NCBI GenBank assembly: GCA_033557465.1
Contig: CM066035.1
Coordinates: 908,207,309-908,271,308, forward strand
From: Ichthyophis bannanicus
Taxonomy: Eukaryota; Chordata; Amphibia; Gymnophiona; Ichthyophiidae
Direction: 5' to 3'
Length of the DNA: 64,000 nucleotides
Shown: positions 21,625 to 33,489 of the stretch, in pieces
Position numbering within the stretch: the first letter of the stretch is position 1
Layout of the letters: each line of letters starts with the position of its first letter
Translations under genes and position numbers: made by a program
Notes under the pieces: model-generated
Databases searched by the model: none
Seen by the model: only the letters and a program-made list of their open reading frames with translations
Told to the model about the DNA's origin: nothing

Positions 21625-21671
21625 AGTCATTCGGGCATGGTTAGAGCATAGGCTTGGTAACCAAGAAACCA
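21625..21671 (+). repeat. SINE head fragment at the edge of copy 5
   Basis: ATGGTTAGAGCATAGGCTTG and TAACCAAGAAACCAGG match the head of the SINE at 1298 (GGTTAGAACACTGGCTTGGT). It stops exactly where the Harbinger-like terminus begins, so copy 5 appears to have inserted into this SINE. Confidence 0.55.
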
Positions 21672-22599
21672 GGGGATATGTTTACTAAACGGCGCTAACA
21701 TATCGCGCAATACATGACATAATCATGTGATAATGGCGCACTACTGTGCGAGAACGTCATGTATCGCACGATAACGTCTCCTGTGGCGTTAAGGTGCACA
21801 GAGGGTGGAGTACGGATCCCCAGAGGGCGGAGGAAGGCTCCCCAGGGGCGTAGCTAAGAGGTCAAGGGCGGAGAGTGGGCACGGAGAGGCCCCATGCACA
21901 CTATCGCCGTAAAATGAAGGTCTGAAAATTTGCACCAGTGAAAACCTCGTGCTAAAGGCACATTTGCAGGGAAGAGAGACCATTTCAGTCAGCAATGTGC
22001 AGCAAAGGCAGGGAAACTAGGAAAAGTGATAGTAGTGATACATGTGCAGCAACATCATAGTGCCCAAGTACGAGAGGGCACTATGGTGAGGCTGAAAATG
22101 GGGTACAGGGGGCTACAGGCCGGACATGCAGTGTGGCAGATGGGGCACAGGGTGGGCTAGGCAGATGCCTAGGTGACACATAAGAATGTGGAAGCAGAAA
22201 ACCAGCAGGACAGCACCTGACCATGGGCAAACATGGCCATGAGTGTGTGTCCCACAGTGTCCCAGGGGACAGTACCCAGCAAGTACCCCAAAGGGCACAC
22301 AACATTGGCAGGTGGTGCCGGGGGGAAACGTTGATGTCTATGCAGGCACCCCTACCCCATATCATGCTCCATAGGCAGCCACCTACTGGCACACTGGATG
22401 GCCTAGGACTGCACACCACCAGCACCACCGGCAGAAGGGCATGTCAGCATGGTGGCGGAGGGGTGCTGGTGGGGGAGGGGGCAATGGCATCTGCCCACAG
22501 CAGACGACGGCCAAGCCCCGTTTAGGTGGGTGCTGTGCACTGCAACAGACAAGGTCTGACTGACAAACAGTCATGGTTTCCCCAGGGAACAATCTGCCC

Positions 22600-22680
22600 C
22601 TGTGGCAACAGTTTGGTGCAGTACACACAGCCAGTGTGTTGAGAGGCAGATGGTCATAAGTTCAAGTCCCAGCTGTGCCT
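22600..22680 (+). repeat. tRNA-like box inside copy 5
   Basis: GTTTGGTGCAGTAC (A-box region) and AGTTCAAGTCC (22659-22669, B box with one change) are followed by the CAGCTGTGCCTCCTGCC end also seen at 3480 and 29610. It is in the conserved internal position of the family. Confidence 0.45.
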
Positions 22681-22827
22681 CCTGCCAACCATGTCCCTAT
22701 ATTTTACCCAGTACTGAGCCGTGGCAATAACGATGGAACCGTTATTGCAGATAAAAGAAACATTCCTGAAACGCCTATATTTTACCCTACAGAGAACAGA
22801 CACCATAAACATGTGCAATCCCTAGAG

Positions 22828-23309
22828 CAGAGTTTCCCAACTGCAGTCCTGGAGGGCCAAACACCATTCAGGTTTCATGCTGTCCCTAATAGATATGCCT
22901 GTGCTGCATGTGTATGCACCGCCCCCATTGTATGCAGATCTATCTCATGCATATTCATTAAGGACAGCATGAATACCTGAACAGTGTTTGGCCCACCAGG
23001 ACCGGAGCTGTCATTTAAGATTATGAGTGGACAAGGTGCAGATATGCAAGACATCAAAATGGTTAGATAGAATTTGTCACATTCCTCCTCACTTCTCACC
23101 ACCACCAAAATATTGTCTATTAGACAACATATTGGTGGTGGTGAGACTCAAGAAGGAATGTGACACATTCTATATACTCTTTTGATGTCTAGAACATCGG
23201 TACCTTGCCCACTCACAATCTTAAATGACAGAGGTATATTCATTAGGGATATACCGAAAACCTGACTGGTCTGCTGTCCTCCAGGACTGGAGTTTCCCAC
23301 CCCTGTTCT
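22828..23309. mobile_element. Composite of hAT MITEs (B, inner palindrome, half of A)
   Basis: It starts as family B (CAGAGTTTCCCAACTGCAG), loses its right end at about 23008, passes into a palindromic MITE (about 23009-23237, with CTGTCATTTAAGATTATGAG and its inverse) and finishes as the right half of family A (GGAGTTTCCCACCCCTG, near 23309). The order suggests insertion at this hot spot followed by deletion between MITEs. Confidence 0.6.
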
Positions 23310-24652
23310 AGGTTAAACATGATTTGTTGACAGAGATTCATCATAGCAACCTTTCTGATATCTGTGGAGAGTGTTTCAATCTTTGCTTCTGACAGTGTTT
23401 ACCACCCTGGGGAGTGACCCCAATAGTATTACGTACCATGGCAATACCTGCACTGTGCCCAGGACTGGTGTGGCGGCGAGGGCTGCATCAAACCTCTATA
23501 GTTGCACAAAGCTGGCATAGGTGTGTGAGTGTGTGTATGTCTATCCATTGTGTTGTGGCTGCCTACACCTTACTGAGCTCACACTGCTTCCACTGTTTCC
23601 AGTGTTAGCCTGCCAATGTGCATAATAAGGGGCAAGGTACTGTGGATATGGCCCGGACAGGGCAGCCTGGGCAGGATGCATCTGCACAGAGCATAGGGCA
23701 ATGGCTGGGACATTGTAGTGCCCGACCACCACCTGCACGGACAGGGTGGCCACAGCATATCATGCTGGGAAATCACTCACCCTGACTGAGCAGTGGCCGT
23801 TGCATGGCTACCGTAGGTTCCCCCATAGTGCTATCCAAACTTTCTTTTGAGTGATATCTATGGGTTCTTTTTTTCTGGGGTCTAATCACTGACATGCCTG
23901 CTTGGTGTGTGTGCTCACATCTCATTTTTGGGTGCACGCTGTTCCTCCAGGAGCATGCACTATGTACTAGCTAGCAGACTGTCTGCAGTTAGAATGTGTA
24001 TGGCTGGAACACCTTGCAGGGTGCAGCGGGTTGAGACTGACTGTGCTCTCTGTTGGTGAATGTCAGATAGTGGTGGGGGGCAGCTGAGCTTTTCCAGGCC
24101 TACTGCCTGTCTGCCAATGCCCTATGTGATACGTACAGATCTGCATTGACTGCCCTGTAGGGTGCCTATGCCCCTGCAGGACAGGGGTTGATGGTCCCCT
24201 CTACTGCCACCATTGCAGAGATCTGTTGGTGGGAGATCCTGTCTCTCCACCCTGAGCCACGAAGGGAAGGTTGGATGGTGCTACATATTCTGCTTTTGGG
24301 TCCAAACACCCCATTCACCTATAACATGTGACCATGGCACCCACAGAAAATATGCAGTATTCTGGGTACATCATGTTCCACAAGGGCTAAACGTGACTAG
24401 GAAATACAGATGGACACAAGTGTACCCTAGGTGTGTCTACAAGGACTACCTTGCACACACTAGCAATGATAGGGACCTGCAGCATAGCCTATCTCAGCTA
24501 AGCCAGGTGCTGCGGACCTGGTGCTTGGCGCCCCACCTCACCCTCAGGGTGAGCCCAGGACCCGCACAATGTCACAGTCTGGAGCTACTCTGTGCCAGTA
24601 ACACACACGGTCAGTTCCCCCTACCAGGCCTAGGTGCTATGGGGGTGCATAC

Positions 24653-27313
24653 CCCAGTCCAGATCTTATGGTAAACTGCTCTTACTGTGTTGCTTATGTG
24701 GGTCTTCATGTCGAGGCGTTGGCCTAGGGTGACTCCTAGGTAACAGATTGTAGACTTGGTAGTTAGATCTGCTTCTTTGACCTTTAAGGAGGCTGGAGGG
24801 GTGAAGCTTTGGTTCCTCGTGATGAAGAGGACTTCGGTCTTCTTGTGTTGTATTTGAAGGTTTTGTGTTTGGAGCCAGTCTGATACGGCGTCAAAACAGT
24901 TTGTCAGTGGGGAGAAGTCTGGCTGGTTGGTTTTGAATGGCATGTCGAGCAGTACATCGTCGGCATAAATCAGGCAGTTGACGTTGAAAGATCAGATGAG
25001 GGTACAGATGGGCTGCATGTATATGTTGAACATCAGGGCAGAGAGGGAGGATCCCTGCGGAACTCCTTGCCACTGGTGGAAAGGTTTTGATGTTGTCGCG
25101 CCGGATCTTACATGCTGCCATCTTTCCAACAGGTATGATTTGCACCAGCTTAGGGCTGCGTCTTGAATACCCCTCTCCTTAAGTCATACCAGGAGGAGCT
25201 CGTGGCTTACTGAATCGAAGGCAGTGGCTATATCCATAAAGATGAGGGCAAATCTTTGACGGATGTTGTTGATTCCAGTGATTATGTTGTTGAAGAGGGT
25301 AGTGAGGAGTGTTTCTACACCGTGAGACTCCTTGAAACCATGTTGGCAGGGGTCCAGCAGAGCGGCGGAGTCGATGTGACCCTGTATCTGGCATTGGACT
25401 ACTTTTTCGATTATCTTAGAGAGTAGTAGTATGCTTGATATAGGCCTGTATGAGTCGACCTTCTGGGGGTCTAGTTTGTTGTTTTTGATCAAAGGTATAA
25501 TAGATGTGCGTTTGAGGCTTCATGGGAATGATCCAGTTGAGAAAGACAGTTCCATGATTCTGGCAATGATCGGGCTAAATTTGCTGCGTAGCGACTTTAT
25601 CCAGAAGGCAGGACAAGGGTCAGTTTGTGCGGTGGTGGTATTGATAGAAGCGATGGTGTCTTCAATGTCTTTCTTCAAGGGGGTGGAGAAGGTGGTCAGT
25701 GGCGTAGAATAGGGTAGTTCGCGTACGGTGGTGGCCATTGTGGATTTACTAGTCTGACATAAATTTGATTGCAATTAGTCAGCGAATTCCTGGGGTTGGA
25801 TCTCGCTTTGTTGGATGGGGGATGGTTCTTTTGTTAGATTACTGACAAGAGTGAACAGATCATGCGGTTTGTTTAATGATCGTTTCAGGGTGTCAGTGTG
25901 GAATTGCCTCATCTTTCCTGTTACTGTTTCACGGTGCTTCGTCAGGTGCAGGTTATACTTAGTTAGGTCAGCTGTGGAGCGTGACCGATGCCAACGTCTT
26001 TCTAGCTTCCTTAGGTGGAGGAGTGACGTTCGTAGTTCTGTGGAGTACCAGGGTGAGGCGGCTCTTTTCCTTGGGGATTTGCTTGAGGGTGGAAGTTGAG
26101 CAATGGAGCTGAGGCTATTATCCCAACTTGAGGTCAGATCGTCGAGGTCATGCGCTGTCAGGGAGAGGAGTGGGAGGGTTTTACTCAAGATAGCTTCCTT
26201 GTTGAAGGGTCGGAATCTTCGCAGAGGTGCTCTGGGGGTGTCGGCTAGACTTCTGGAGCTTATGCGGTGGTTTTTCTGCACGGGTATTTGGAATCTGATT
26301 AATTTGTGGTCTGACCAGGGGACTGTGGTAATGGATGGTATGGGGTAGTGGGTCGGGTCAATGGCTGCCGGTGGGGCGAATATCAAGTCCAAGTTGTTTC
26401 ATCTCACGTGAGTAGGTTCGTTGACTAGTTGTTTGTATCCTAGCTCGTTGATTGCCTCAAGGAAAGCGGCGGCCTGGGTGTTTTGCAGGGCTGGCAGGTT
26501 GAAATCACCTAGAAGCCAGCATGGGGTGCGTGGGTTCAGGGTGTTGCATGCAAGGTCGATTATTGCTGAGAGATCGTCAGGAGAAGCTGATGGGGCTCTG
26601 TACAAGAGGTTGATGGAACATTGCATGTTGGCTATGGTGATTGTGTCGAGATGGATTGTGCTGGTGGCATTTATTAGCTTGAATTGGAGATCCACCTTGG
26701 AGAGGACAAGCAATCCACCTCCTCTTCGGCCTTCTCTATGAGATGTATGGATGGAAATGTTGGTGGGTATAAGTTGGTGGAGGAGGACCGTATCGTCGCT
26801 AGATAGCCATGTCTCTGTGACCAAGAGTATGTCGAGGTCGTGGAGGAATATCAAGTCTGAGATGACTGGCAATTTCTTATGGATTGAGCGTGCATTTATG
26901 AGGGCACATTTCAGATTTTGGGGAAGGGGGTGTTTTTCTTGCTTGGCTTTCTTTGTCTGTTGCAGAGCGATGTGTAGTAAGTGAGGGTGTTGTGTTGCCA
27001 TGTCATCCTTTGCCCTGTGATGGGGAGCGCTTGACAATCTCCTCCCATGGCCCTGTAGGATTGGTATGTAATTGGGGGTAGGAGCATAGGCTGTTGTGTT
27101 GCTGATCCACCCGGCGAGGAGGTAACAGCAGACTAGGGCCGTAGGGTAGGTCGTCATATTGGTATTTGCCCTGGTCTGGGGCCTCCTGTGGGTTGGCAGG
27201 TGGACAACAGGCAGGCAGGTTGTACTAACACAGGTGTGCAGGGGGATACTGCGGGCACTGGCTGCACTGGCAGTGGGAAATATCACAGGCCTGGGGAGCA
27301 CTAGTACCGGCAA
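24653..27313 (-). pseudogene. L2-clade LINE polymerase (endonuclease + RT), decayed
   Basis: One minus-strand frame runs from 27313 to 24653 with about five in-frame stops (near 26399, 25775, 25518, 25182 and 24990) and no frameshift. The N-terminal part has apurinic-endonuclease motifs: INARSIHKK, TETWLSSDD, LLGDFNLPA and SDHKLIRFQ (about 26320). The reverse transcriptase follows with DSYRPISSILLLSKIIEKVV, FMDIATAFDSVSHE, GVPQGSSLS (about 25050) and an intact YADD (about 24960). At least two stops are TGA where CGA is expected, consistent with CpG decay. The C-terminal part and 3' UTR are absent. L2 rather than CR1 is judged from the YRPISSI/SKIIEKVV pattern. Confidence 0.85.
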
Positions 27314-27515
27314 CTATTACAGGCAGAGGATGCACTAGCATATGCACATAACAGGCACAGGATGCACCAGCAGGGGTGAATAAACAGGCACAGGATGCAC
27401 GGCATAGGCACATAAAACAGGCACAGGATGCACTAGCATAGGCAAATAAAAGAGGCACAGGATGCACTAGCACAGGCAAATAAAACAGGCACTGGATGCA
27501 ATAACACAAGTGGAT
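27300..27515 (-). repeat. Tandem repeats upstream of the L2 frame
   Basis: Units of roughly 32-38 bases built on GGCACAGGATGCACTAGCAT and GGCAAATAAAA recur at least five times with moderate divergence. They lie directly upstream of the L2 coding frame. Tandem repeats are common in LINE 5' UTRs and often hold promoter function; that role is inferred. Confidence 0.75.
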
Positions 27516-28060
27516 AAACTAAGGCTAGATTGTGCCGTAGTGGGCAGGAGCTGTCTGTCACGGTTTAGGTGGTGGGTAACATAGTCACCTGGTGTGCCTT
27601 GGATCACCTACTTTGTTGAGGGCGTCTTTCTTCCTTGGGGTTCTGGCTGTATCCTTGGTGATTGAGATTCTCTTAGGCTGACCTGGGTTGTAGTTCTTCA
27701 GTCGTACTCAGTTCCTGAGGGTGGTTGTACTGGCGGCTTTTGGCTGGGGCGTCCTTGACCTAGGACCCCGCCTAAGGGCCACAGCGAAGGGCCCTCTGGG
27801 GAGGCCTTCAGGCGCGGGCCCGCAAGGCGTGGGTGCGCCCGATGGCACTCCTTTTTAAATGTGCCTGGCTGCCCCGATTGGGCAGAGCACAGTGGGGGAC
27901 ACGGTTTCCGGCTCTGGCAAGCTTGTTCCCGCCTGGGAGAGCTGAATATAGAGTTTGAACCATTCTTTACTGACTCACTCCTGTTTATTAGCCTTTGTTC
28001 TTGTGAGTTTTCGGAGTGCTTCTGTGTTGGACTGTGGGTGTTTTGAATCCCGCCAGTGTG
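27516..28060 (-). promoter_or_regulatory. Probable L2 5' UTR, GC-rich
   Basis: GC content and CpG rise at 27700-27900 (GGGCCACAGCGAAGGGCCCT, GGCGCGGGCCCGC). The stretch continues upstream from the tandem repeats of the L2. CpG-rich 5' UTRs are usual in vertebrate LINEs. The outer border near 28060 is a guess. Confidence 0.4.
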
Positions 28061-28654
28061 GATGCGGCAGTGACACCGCCTGTAGGGACCGGTTCAGTGA
28101 ACATAGGAAACGCTAGGAACCGGTTTGTGTGAACCGATTCTTAGGAAGTTTTGAATCCCATCACTGGTCCTTTGCCTGCACTGTTGCCAGCCATGGCTGT
28201 TCTTCCTGCCTGAAAATGCAATAACGCAATATCTCCCACAACAGGCAGCAGCAGGGGTGGAGGATTCCCAAGCAGTTTCGTGGGAACATTGCCACCTAGA
28301 TGCCCATTATGATTTTGAGCGACCCTTCCTGTAGACAAAGGAGTGGACTCCTATTCCTCAAATAAGTAATTTGATGATATATAATTAGGTTTAATATAAT
28401 TTAATTCTATATAAACCTACTTGAATAGTCATGAGGAGTTTTTTAGTATTATGTATTCTTTTGCTTGGGGATTTTAGCTAAAATAGTTTGTCAACTAAGG
28501 TGCATCGGATTTCATTTATTAAACCGTGTTGGAGACGTTATAAGCATCGAATGCCTCCAACTAACAGATGCATCATCACTATTTTGCACCAAATTATCGA
28601 GGTTGTTGTAAGGAAGAAGTTTTAATAAAAATGCTTGATCATTTAGGAGACAAT
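28061..28654. other. Spacer, nothing recognised
   Basis: A short duplicated phrase, TTTTGAATCCC (28035 and 28150) with nearby AACCGGTTTGTGTGAACC, is the only structure seen. The remainder is AT-rich with no supported feature. Confidence 0.45.
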
Positions 28655-29609
28655 GGGGTATGTTTACTAAACGGTGCTAACGTAGCAGCTGCAATGTTAT
28701 CGCGTGATATGTGACGTTATCACGCGATAATGGCGCATTACCGTGCGAGAATGTCACATATCGTGCGATAACGTCTCCTGCGGCAGTAAGGTGCGCAGAG
28801 GATGGAGTAAGGCTCCCCATAGGGCGGAGTAAGGCTCCCCAGGGGCGGAGATAAGAGGTCAATGGGCAGAGAGTGGGCGGGGAGAGGCTCCATGCATACT
28901 AATGCTGTGAAATGAAGGTCTGAAAAGTAGCGCCAGTGAAAACCTCGTGCTAGAGGCACATTTGCAGGGGAGAGAGACCATTTCAGTCAGCAATGTGAAG
29001 CAAAGGCAGCGAAACCATAAAGAGTGATAGTAGTGATACATGTGCAGCAACATCATAGTGCCCAAGTACGAGAGGGCACTACTGTGAGGCTGCAAATGAG
29101 GTAAAGGGGACTGCAGGCGGGACATGCCGTGGGGCAGCTGGGGCACAGGGTGGGCTAGGCAGATGCCTAGGTGACACATAGGAATGTAGAAGCGGAAAAC
29201 CAGCAAGACAGCAACTGACCAAGGGCAAACATGGCCACGAATGTGTGTCCCACAGTGTCCCAGGGGACAGTACCCAGCAAGCACCCCAAAGGGCACATAA
29301 CATTGACAGGCGGTGCCGGGGGGAAGCGTGAATGTCTATGTAGGCACCCCTACCCCATATCACGCACCATAGGCAGCCGCCTACTGGCACACTGGATGGC
29401 CTGGGATTGCGCACCACCAGCACCACCGGCACAAGAGCATGTCAGCATGGTGGCAGAGGGGTGCTGGTGGTAGAAGGGGCAGTGGCATCTGCCCACAGTA
29501 GACCACGGCCAAGCCCCGTTTAGGTGGGTGCCATGCACTGCAACAGACAAGGTCTGTCTGACGAACAGTCATGGTATCCCCAGGGAATGATCTGCCTCTG
29601 TGGCAACAG

Positions 29610-29690
29610 TTTGGTGCAGTACACACAGCCAGTGTCTTCAGGGGTAGAAAGCCACAGGTTCAAGTCTCAGCTGTGGCTCCTACAAACCAT
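29610..29690 (+). repeat. tRNA-like box inside copy 6
   Basis: TTTGGTGCAGTACACAC and GGTTCAAGTCT (29657-29667) form an A/B pair, with CAGCTGTGGCTCC at the 3' side, as in copies 1, 5 and 10. Confidence 0.5.
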
Positions 29691-29825
29691 GTCCCTATAT
29701 TTTACCCAGTTCTAAACCGTGGTAATAAAGACAGAACAGTTATTGCAGATAAAAGAAACACGCCATAAACTCCTATATTTTACCCTACAGAGCACAGACA
29801 CCATAAACTTGTGCAATTCCTAGAG

Positions 29826-30018
29826 CAGAGTTTCCCAACTGCAGTCCTGGAGGGCCAAACACCATTCAGGTATCATGCTGTCCCTAATAAATATGACTAT
29901 GCTGCATTTGTATGCACCGTCCCCATTGTATGCAAATGTATCTCATGCATATTCATTAGGGACAGCATGAAAACCTGAACCGTGTTTGGCCCACCAGGAC
30001 CGGATTTGGGAACCTCTG
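29826..30018. mobile_element. Palindromic hAT-type MITE (family B)
   Basis: Ends CAGAGTTTCCCAACTGCAGT and GGATTTGGGAACCTCTG are flanked by TCCTAGAG and CCCTAGAG, matching at seven of eight positions. This is the best-kept 8-bp duplication for the ancestral family B insertion. Confidence 0.8.
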
Positions 30019-31699
30019 CCCTAGAGCAGCAGCCAACAGGGGCACAAACATCCACACCCACAGGCTCCACTATCCAAAGCCTCATGGAGAGTGAGGCTGT
30101 AGGGCCCTGCGCGGAGCAGCATCTCACAATACTAGCACCTGCATACCTTAGCAATGTCGTCCTAAACTTGGGAACATGGTACACATATATCAAAAGGTTG
30201 CTATGATTAATGGCAGATAACAAATCCTAAATTAAACACAATTTGTTGACAGAGATGCATCATATCAATCTTTCTGATATCTGTGCAGTGTGTTTCAGTT
30301 TTGGTTTCTGACAGTGTTTACCACCCTGGGGAGTGACCTCAACAGTATTGCATACCATAGCAATGCCTGCACTGTGCCCAGAACTGGTGTGGCGGCCAGG
30401 GCTGCCAAAAACCTCTATATTTGCACAATGCTGGCATAGGTGTGGGAGTTTGTGTATGTCTAGCCAGTGTTCTGTGGCTGCCTACACCTTACTGAGCCCA
30501 CACTGCTTGCACTGTTTCCAGTGTTAGCCTGCCAATGTGCATAATGAGGAGCAAGGTACTGTGGGTATGCCCTGGACAGGGCAGCCTGGGCAGGATGCAT
30601 CTGCACAGGGCATAGGGCAATGGCTGGGACATTGTAGTGTCCGACCACCACCTGCACTGACAGGGTGGCCACAGCATGTCATGCTGGGAGGTCACTCTCA
30701 CCCTGACTGAGCAGTGACCATGGCATGGTTAGGTTCCCCCTTAGTGCTATACAGTATTTCTCTCAAGTGATATCTGTGAGTTTCTTTTTCTGGGTCTCAA
30801 TCACTGACAAACTTGTTTGGTGTGTGTGCTTGCATCTCATTTTTGGGTGCACACAGTTCCTCCAAGAAAGTGCACTTTGTACTAGCTAGCAGACCGTCTG
30901 CAGTTAGCATGTGTATAGCTGGAGCACCTTGCAGGGTGCAGCAGGTGGAGACTGATTGTGTCCTCTTCTGGTGAATGTGAGATAGTGGTGGGGGGCAGCT
31001 GAACTTTTCCAGGCCTACTGCCTGTCTGCTAGTGCTCTCTCTGGTGCGTACAGATCTGCATCGACTGCCTTGTGGGGTGCCTATTCCCCAGCAGGACTGG
31101 TGTTGATGGTCCTCTCTACTGCCATCATTGAAGAGATGTAGAATATGGATCTGTTGGTGGGAGATCCTGTCCCCCACCCTGCCCCGCAGAAAGTGAGTTA
31201 GGTGGTGCTACATACTCTGCTTTTGGGTCCAACCACCACTCTTCTCATATAACATGTGACCATGGCAACCACACAGGATATGCACTATTTTTGGTGCATC
31301 ATAGTCCACAAGGGTTAGACATGCTGGGGAAACACAGGTGTATCCTAGGTGTATCTGCAGGGACTATCCATCACACACTGGCACTGATGGGAACCTGCAG
31401 CCTGCCTCAGCTAAGCCAGGTGCTGTGGACCCGGTGCTAGGCGCCCCACCTCGCCCTCAGGGTGAGCACAGAACCACACAATGTCACAGTCTGCAGCTAC
31501 TCTGTGCCAGTAACACACATGGTCAGTTCCCCCTACCAGGCCTGGGTGCTATAGCGGCGCATACCCCATCTTGTGATTATATTTGGGCTGCTGATCTGCA
31601 TGTGCAGTGCATCATGGGAGCGGGTGGGTTTACCTTATCCTGGTAACCACAGCAGACAGTTTGTGTGGTGACCTGCAGTCATTCTGTAGCCAGCCAGTG

Positions 31700-32186
31700 G
31701 TGCATTAGATGTTATAGAAATGTAGCCCACTGGTTGCTTCAATGACTGTAGAGGCAGAGATTGTGGGTTTGATCCCATAGTGGTGTTATTTAATGAGGCT
31801 TTTCTTTTTAATTTAAAATCAGTGCTGCCAGCAAAAACACCCTCACAGTGCCGTAGCCTAAGGTGCCTCATAAGGCACCCTATAAAGTGCCCTATAGGGC
31901 ACATTATAAGGTGCCTTGGCAGACAGGGCACTTTATAATGTGCCCTATGGAGTGCGTTATAGGGGCCTTATGCGGCTCCTTAGGTTACGGCACTGTGAGG
32001 GTGTTTTTGCTGGCAGCACTGATTTAAATGACAAAAAGGAAATGCCTCAGACAGTACTGATTTAGGTTAAAAGGAAATGCCTCAGACAGCCTTCTTACAT
32101 AACACCACTGCAGAATCAAACCCATGACCTCTGCCTCTGCAGTCATTGCAGTAACCAGTGGACTACATCTTTACTGCTTCTAACAC
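31700..32186. repeat. Fold-back palindrome with tRNA-like boxes, copy 6
   Basis: The arms hold TAGCCCACTGG (31722-31732) with GGGTTTGATCCC (31764-31775) on the plus strand, and the inverse boxes at 32095-32170. The centre repeats CAGCAAAAACACCCTCACAG with its inverse and a TTATAAGGTGCC array. It matches 9062-9490. An extra short duplication (CTCAGACAGT...CTCAGACAGC) near 32045-32095 is specific to this copy. Confidence 0.75.
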
Positions 32187-32222
32187 TGCGTTGGCATGAA
32201 CTTAGGGTTAACGTGCCACGGG

Positions 32223-33065
32223 AGAGAATTCGGGAGAGAATGTAATTAGTTTGGTCCTTAGGAAGGAAAATCTTGCACGTGATGATGTATTGCTAAAGGG
32301 AAAACCACCGTAGCGAGCTATTTAAATGTCACAACTGGCATCAACTCGCATGTGTGACGTTTTTGGAAGCCATTAGGCTCGGAGGAACGCATGAAGAGTG
32401 GAGAGTATTGGCACTAGTTGGTATCATAACGAATGTACGTCATGAATAGATTATGGATGGCCTGTGGTTCATCTGAAGTTTACAGCAATTTGAATAGAGA
32501 TGTAATTCATAAGTTTGACACGTGTATTTTATTGACAGTGCTTTAACAAAAAGAACCCCCTGAAGAAACTCCTGAATGTGAAACGCAGACACGGCGCCAG
32601 GGCATGGCGTTGGGGAAAGAAGAACAATTAAGTTAAGCACTTTTCCAGTTTTGAAAAGATTTTTTCTTAAAGATGTGAGAAATTTGACAAATTATCAGTG
32701 ATGTTTAAGAATTGAACTGGGAGGTCATTGATGCAAACGGTGCACATTATTTTGAATACTTGGTCTGGAATGTAGTGCCCGATAAGTCTGAGACCCCGAG
32801 TTCGTATAATTGTCTAATTAACAGGAACTATAAAGAAGAACTTTCAAGACAGAATGTTCATTTAAAGAAATTTACGCTATAGGGAAATAGTAATCTTATA
32901 GATCTAATAGAGGAAAGATTATTGAGAAGAATAAGATAGACTTTCTGAGAGCTGACCAATTGACAGAGTGTTTACTTCCACTGCTATATTGGTACCACCC
33001 AATTTTCCAGTTGTAGTACTTCTTTGTTACTTTGACTGATCATTACTTCATCTCTTTTACATTAA
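32223..33065 (+). mobile_element. Possible old Penelope-like terminal repeat
   Basis: CCCCCTGAAGAAACTCCTGA followed by GTGAAACGC (32556-32588), then ACACGGCGCC and GGCGTTGGGG, resembles the CTGANGA...GAAACGC motif of Penelope terminal repeats with a longer stem II. No coding frame or second terminus is visible. The rest of the block is AT-rich and unassigned. Confidence 0.3.
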
Positions 33066-33379
33066 GGAGCATGTTTACTAAAGGGCGTTAGCTCCTACCG
33101 GGAGTTAATGCAGATTTATCCTGCAGCGGTTGCAGCTAACACGGGAGAAATGCGCATTGATGGTGCTTTGGAGATAGTGCCGGTGTTATTGGCACATTAG
33201 TGTGGGTGCACTTAACACCACCTCCAGGGGCTGCAGTAAGTGCATCCGTGTGCTAGAGAGCACAGTGCAGTGCATTATCAATGTGCTAACAGGAGGGGGA
33301 GAGGCGCACATACTGCCAAATGTTAGTGTGGGCCTCTGTGCTCATTTTGCAGCTCAAAAGCACACTAACAGCATGCCCC
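33066..33379. mobile_element. Short MITE-like relative of the Harbinger-like family
   Basis: GGAGCATGTTTACTAAAGGG opens the block and GCATGCCCC followed by TTA closes it, an approximate inverse. The interior is unlike the large copies. The duplication is unclear (TAA against TTA), so the borders are tentative. Confidence 0.4.
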
Positions 33380-33489
33380 TTAGTCAATATGCCCCTTTGT
33401 TACCACTTTTGACCAAGGAAATATTTTCGTGCAAGACTATGGTGATTGTATTGCTACTGTAGTTCTGTTTGTTTGGATATCACCATTAA

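Larger units (their letters stand above)
21672..24652 (-). mobile_element. Large Harbinger-like element, copy 5, right end lost
   Basis: It begins GGGGATATGTTTACTAAACG, has the GC box near 21835-21895, a tRNA-like box (22600-22680) and a composite MITE (22828-23309), then continues collinearly with copy 6 as far as GTGCATACCCC. There the sequence switches abruptly to the minus-strand L2 at about 24653. The palindromic end and terminal repeat are missing. Orientation is inverted relative to copy 2. Confidence 0.75.
28655..32222 (-). mobile_element. Large Harbinger-like element, copy 6, right terminus lost
   Basis: The left end GGGGTATGTTTACTAAACGG is followed by the GC box (about 28800-28890), a tRNA-like box (29610-29690), a family B MITE (29826-30018) and the fold-back with two tRNA-like boxes (31700-32186). 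It breaks off at GTTAACGTGCCACGGG, short of the terminal repeat. The body is the inverse of copy 2, and much of it aligns by eye with copy 5, so these are close subfamily members. No coding frame. Confidence 0.75.

Noticed and set aside
24891..25145. Separate small protein (84 codons, minus strand)
   Set aside because: It is the wrong frame of the L2 reverse transcriptase. The in-step frame holds GVPQGS and YADD.
31635..31931. 98-codon minus-strand frame
   Set aside because: It lies in the palindromic array and tRNA-like arm of copy 6, and the inverted arm gives similar chance peptides.
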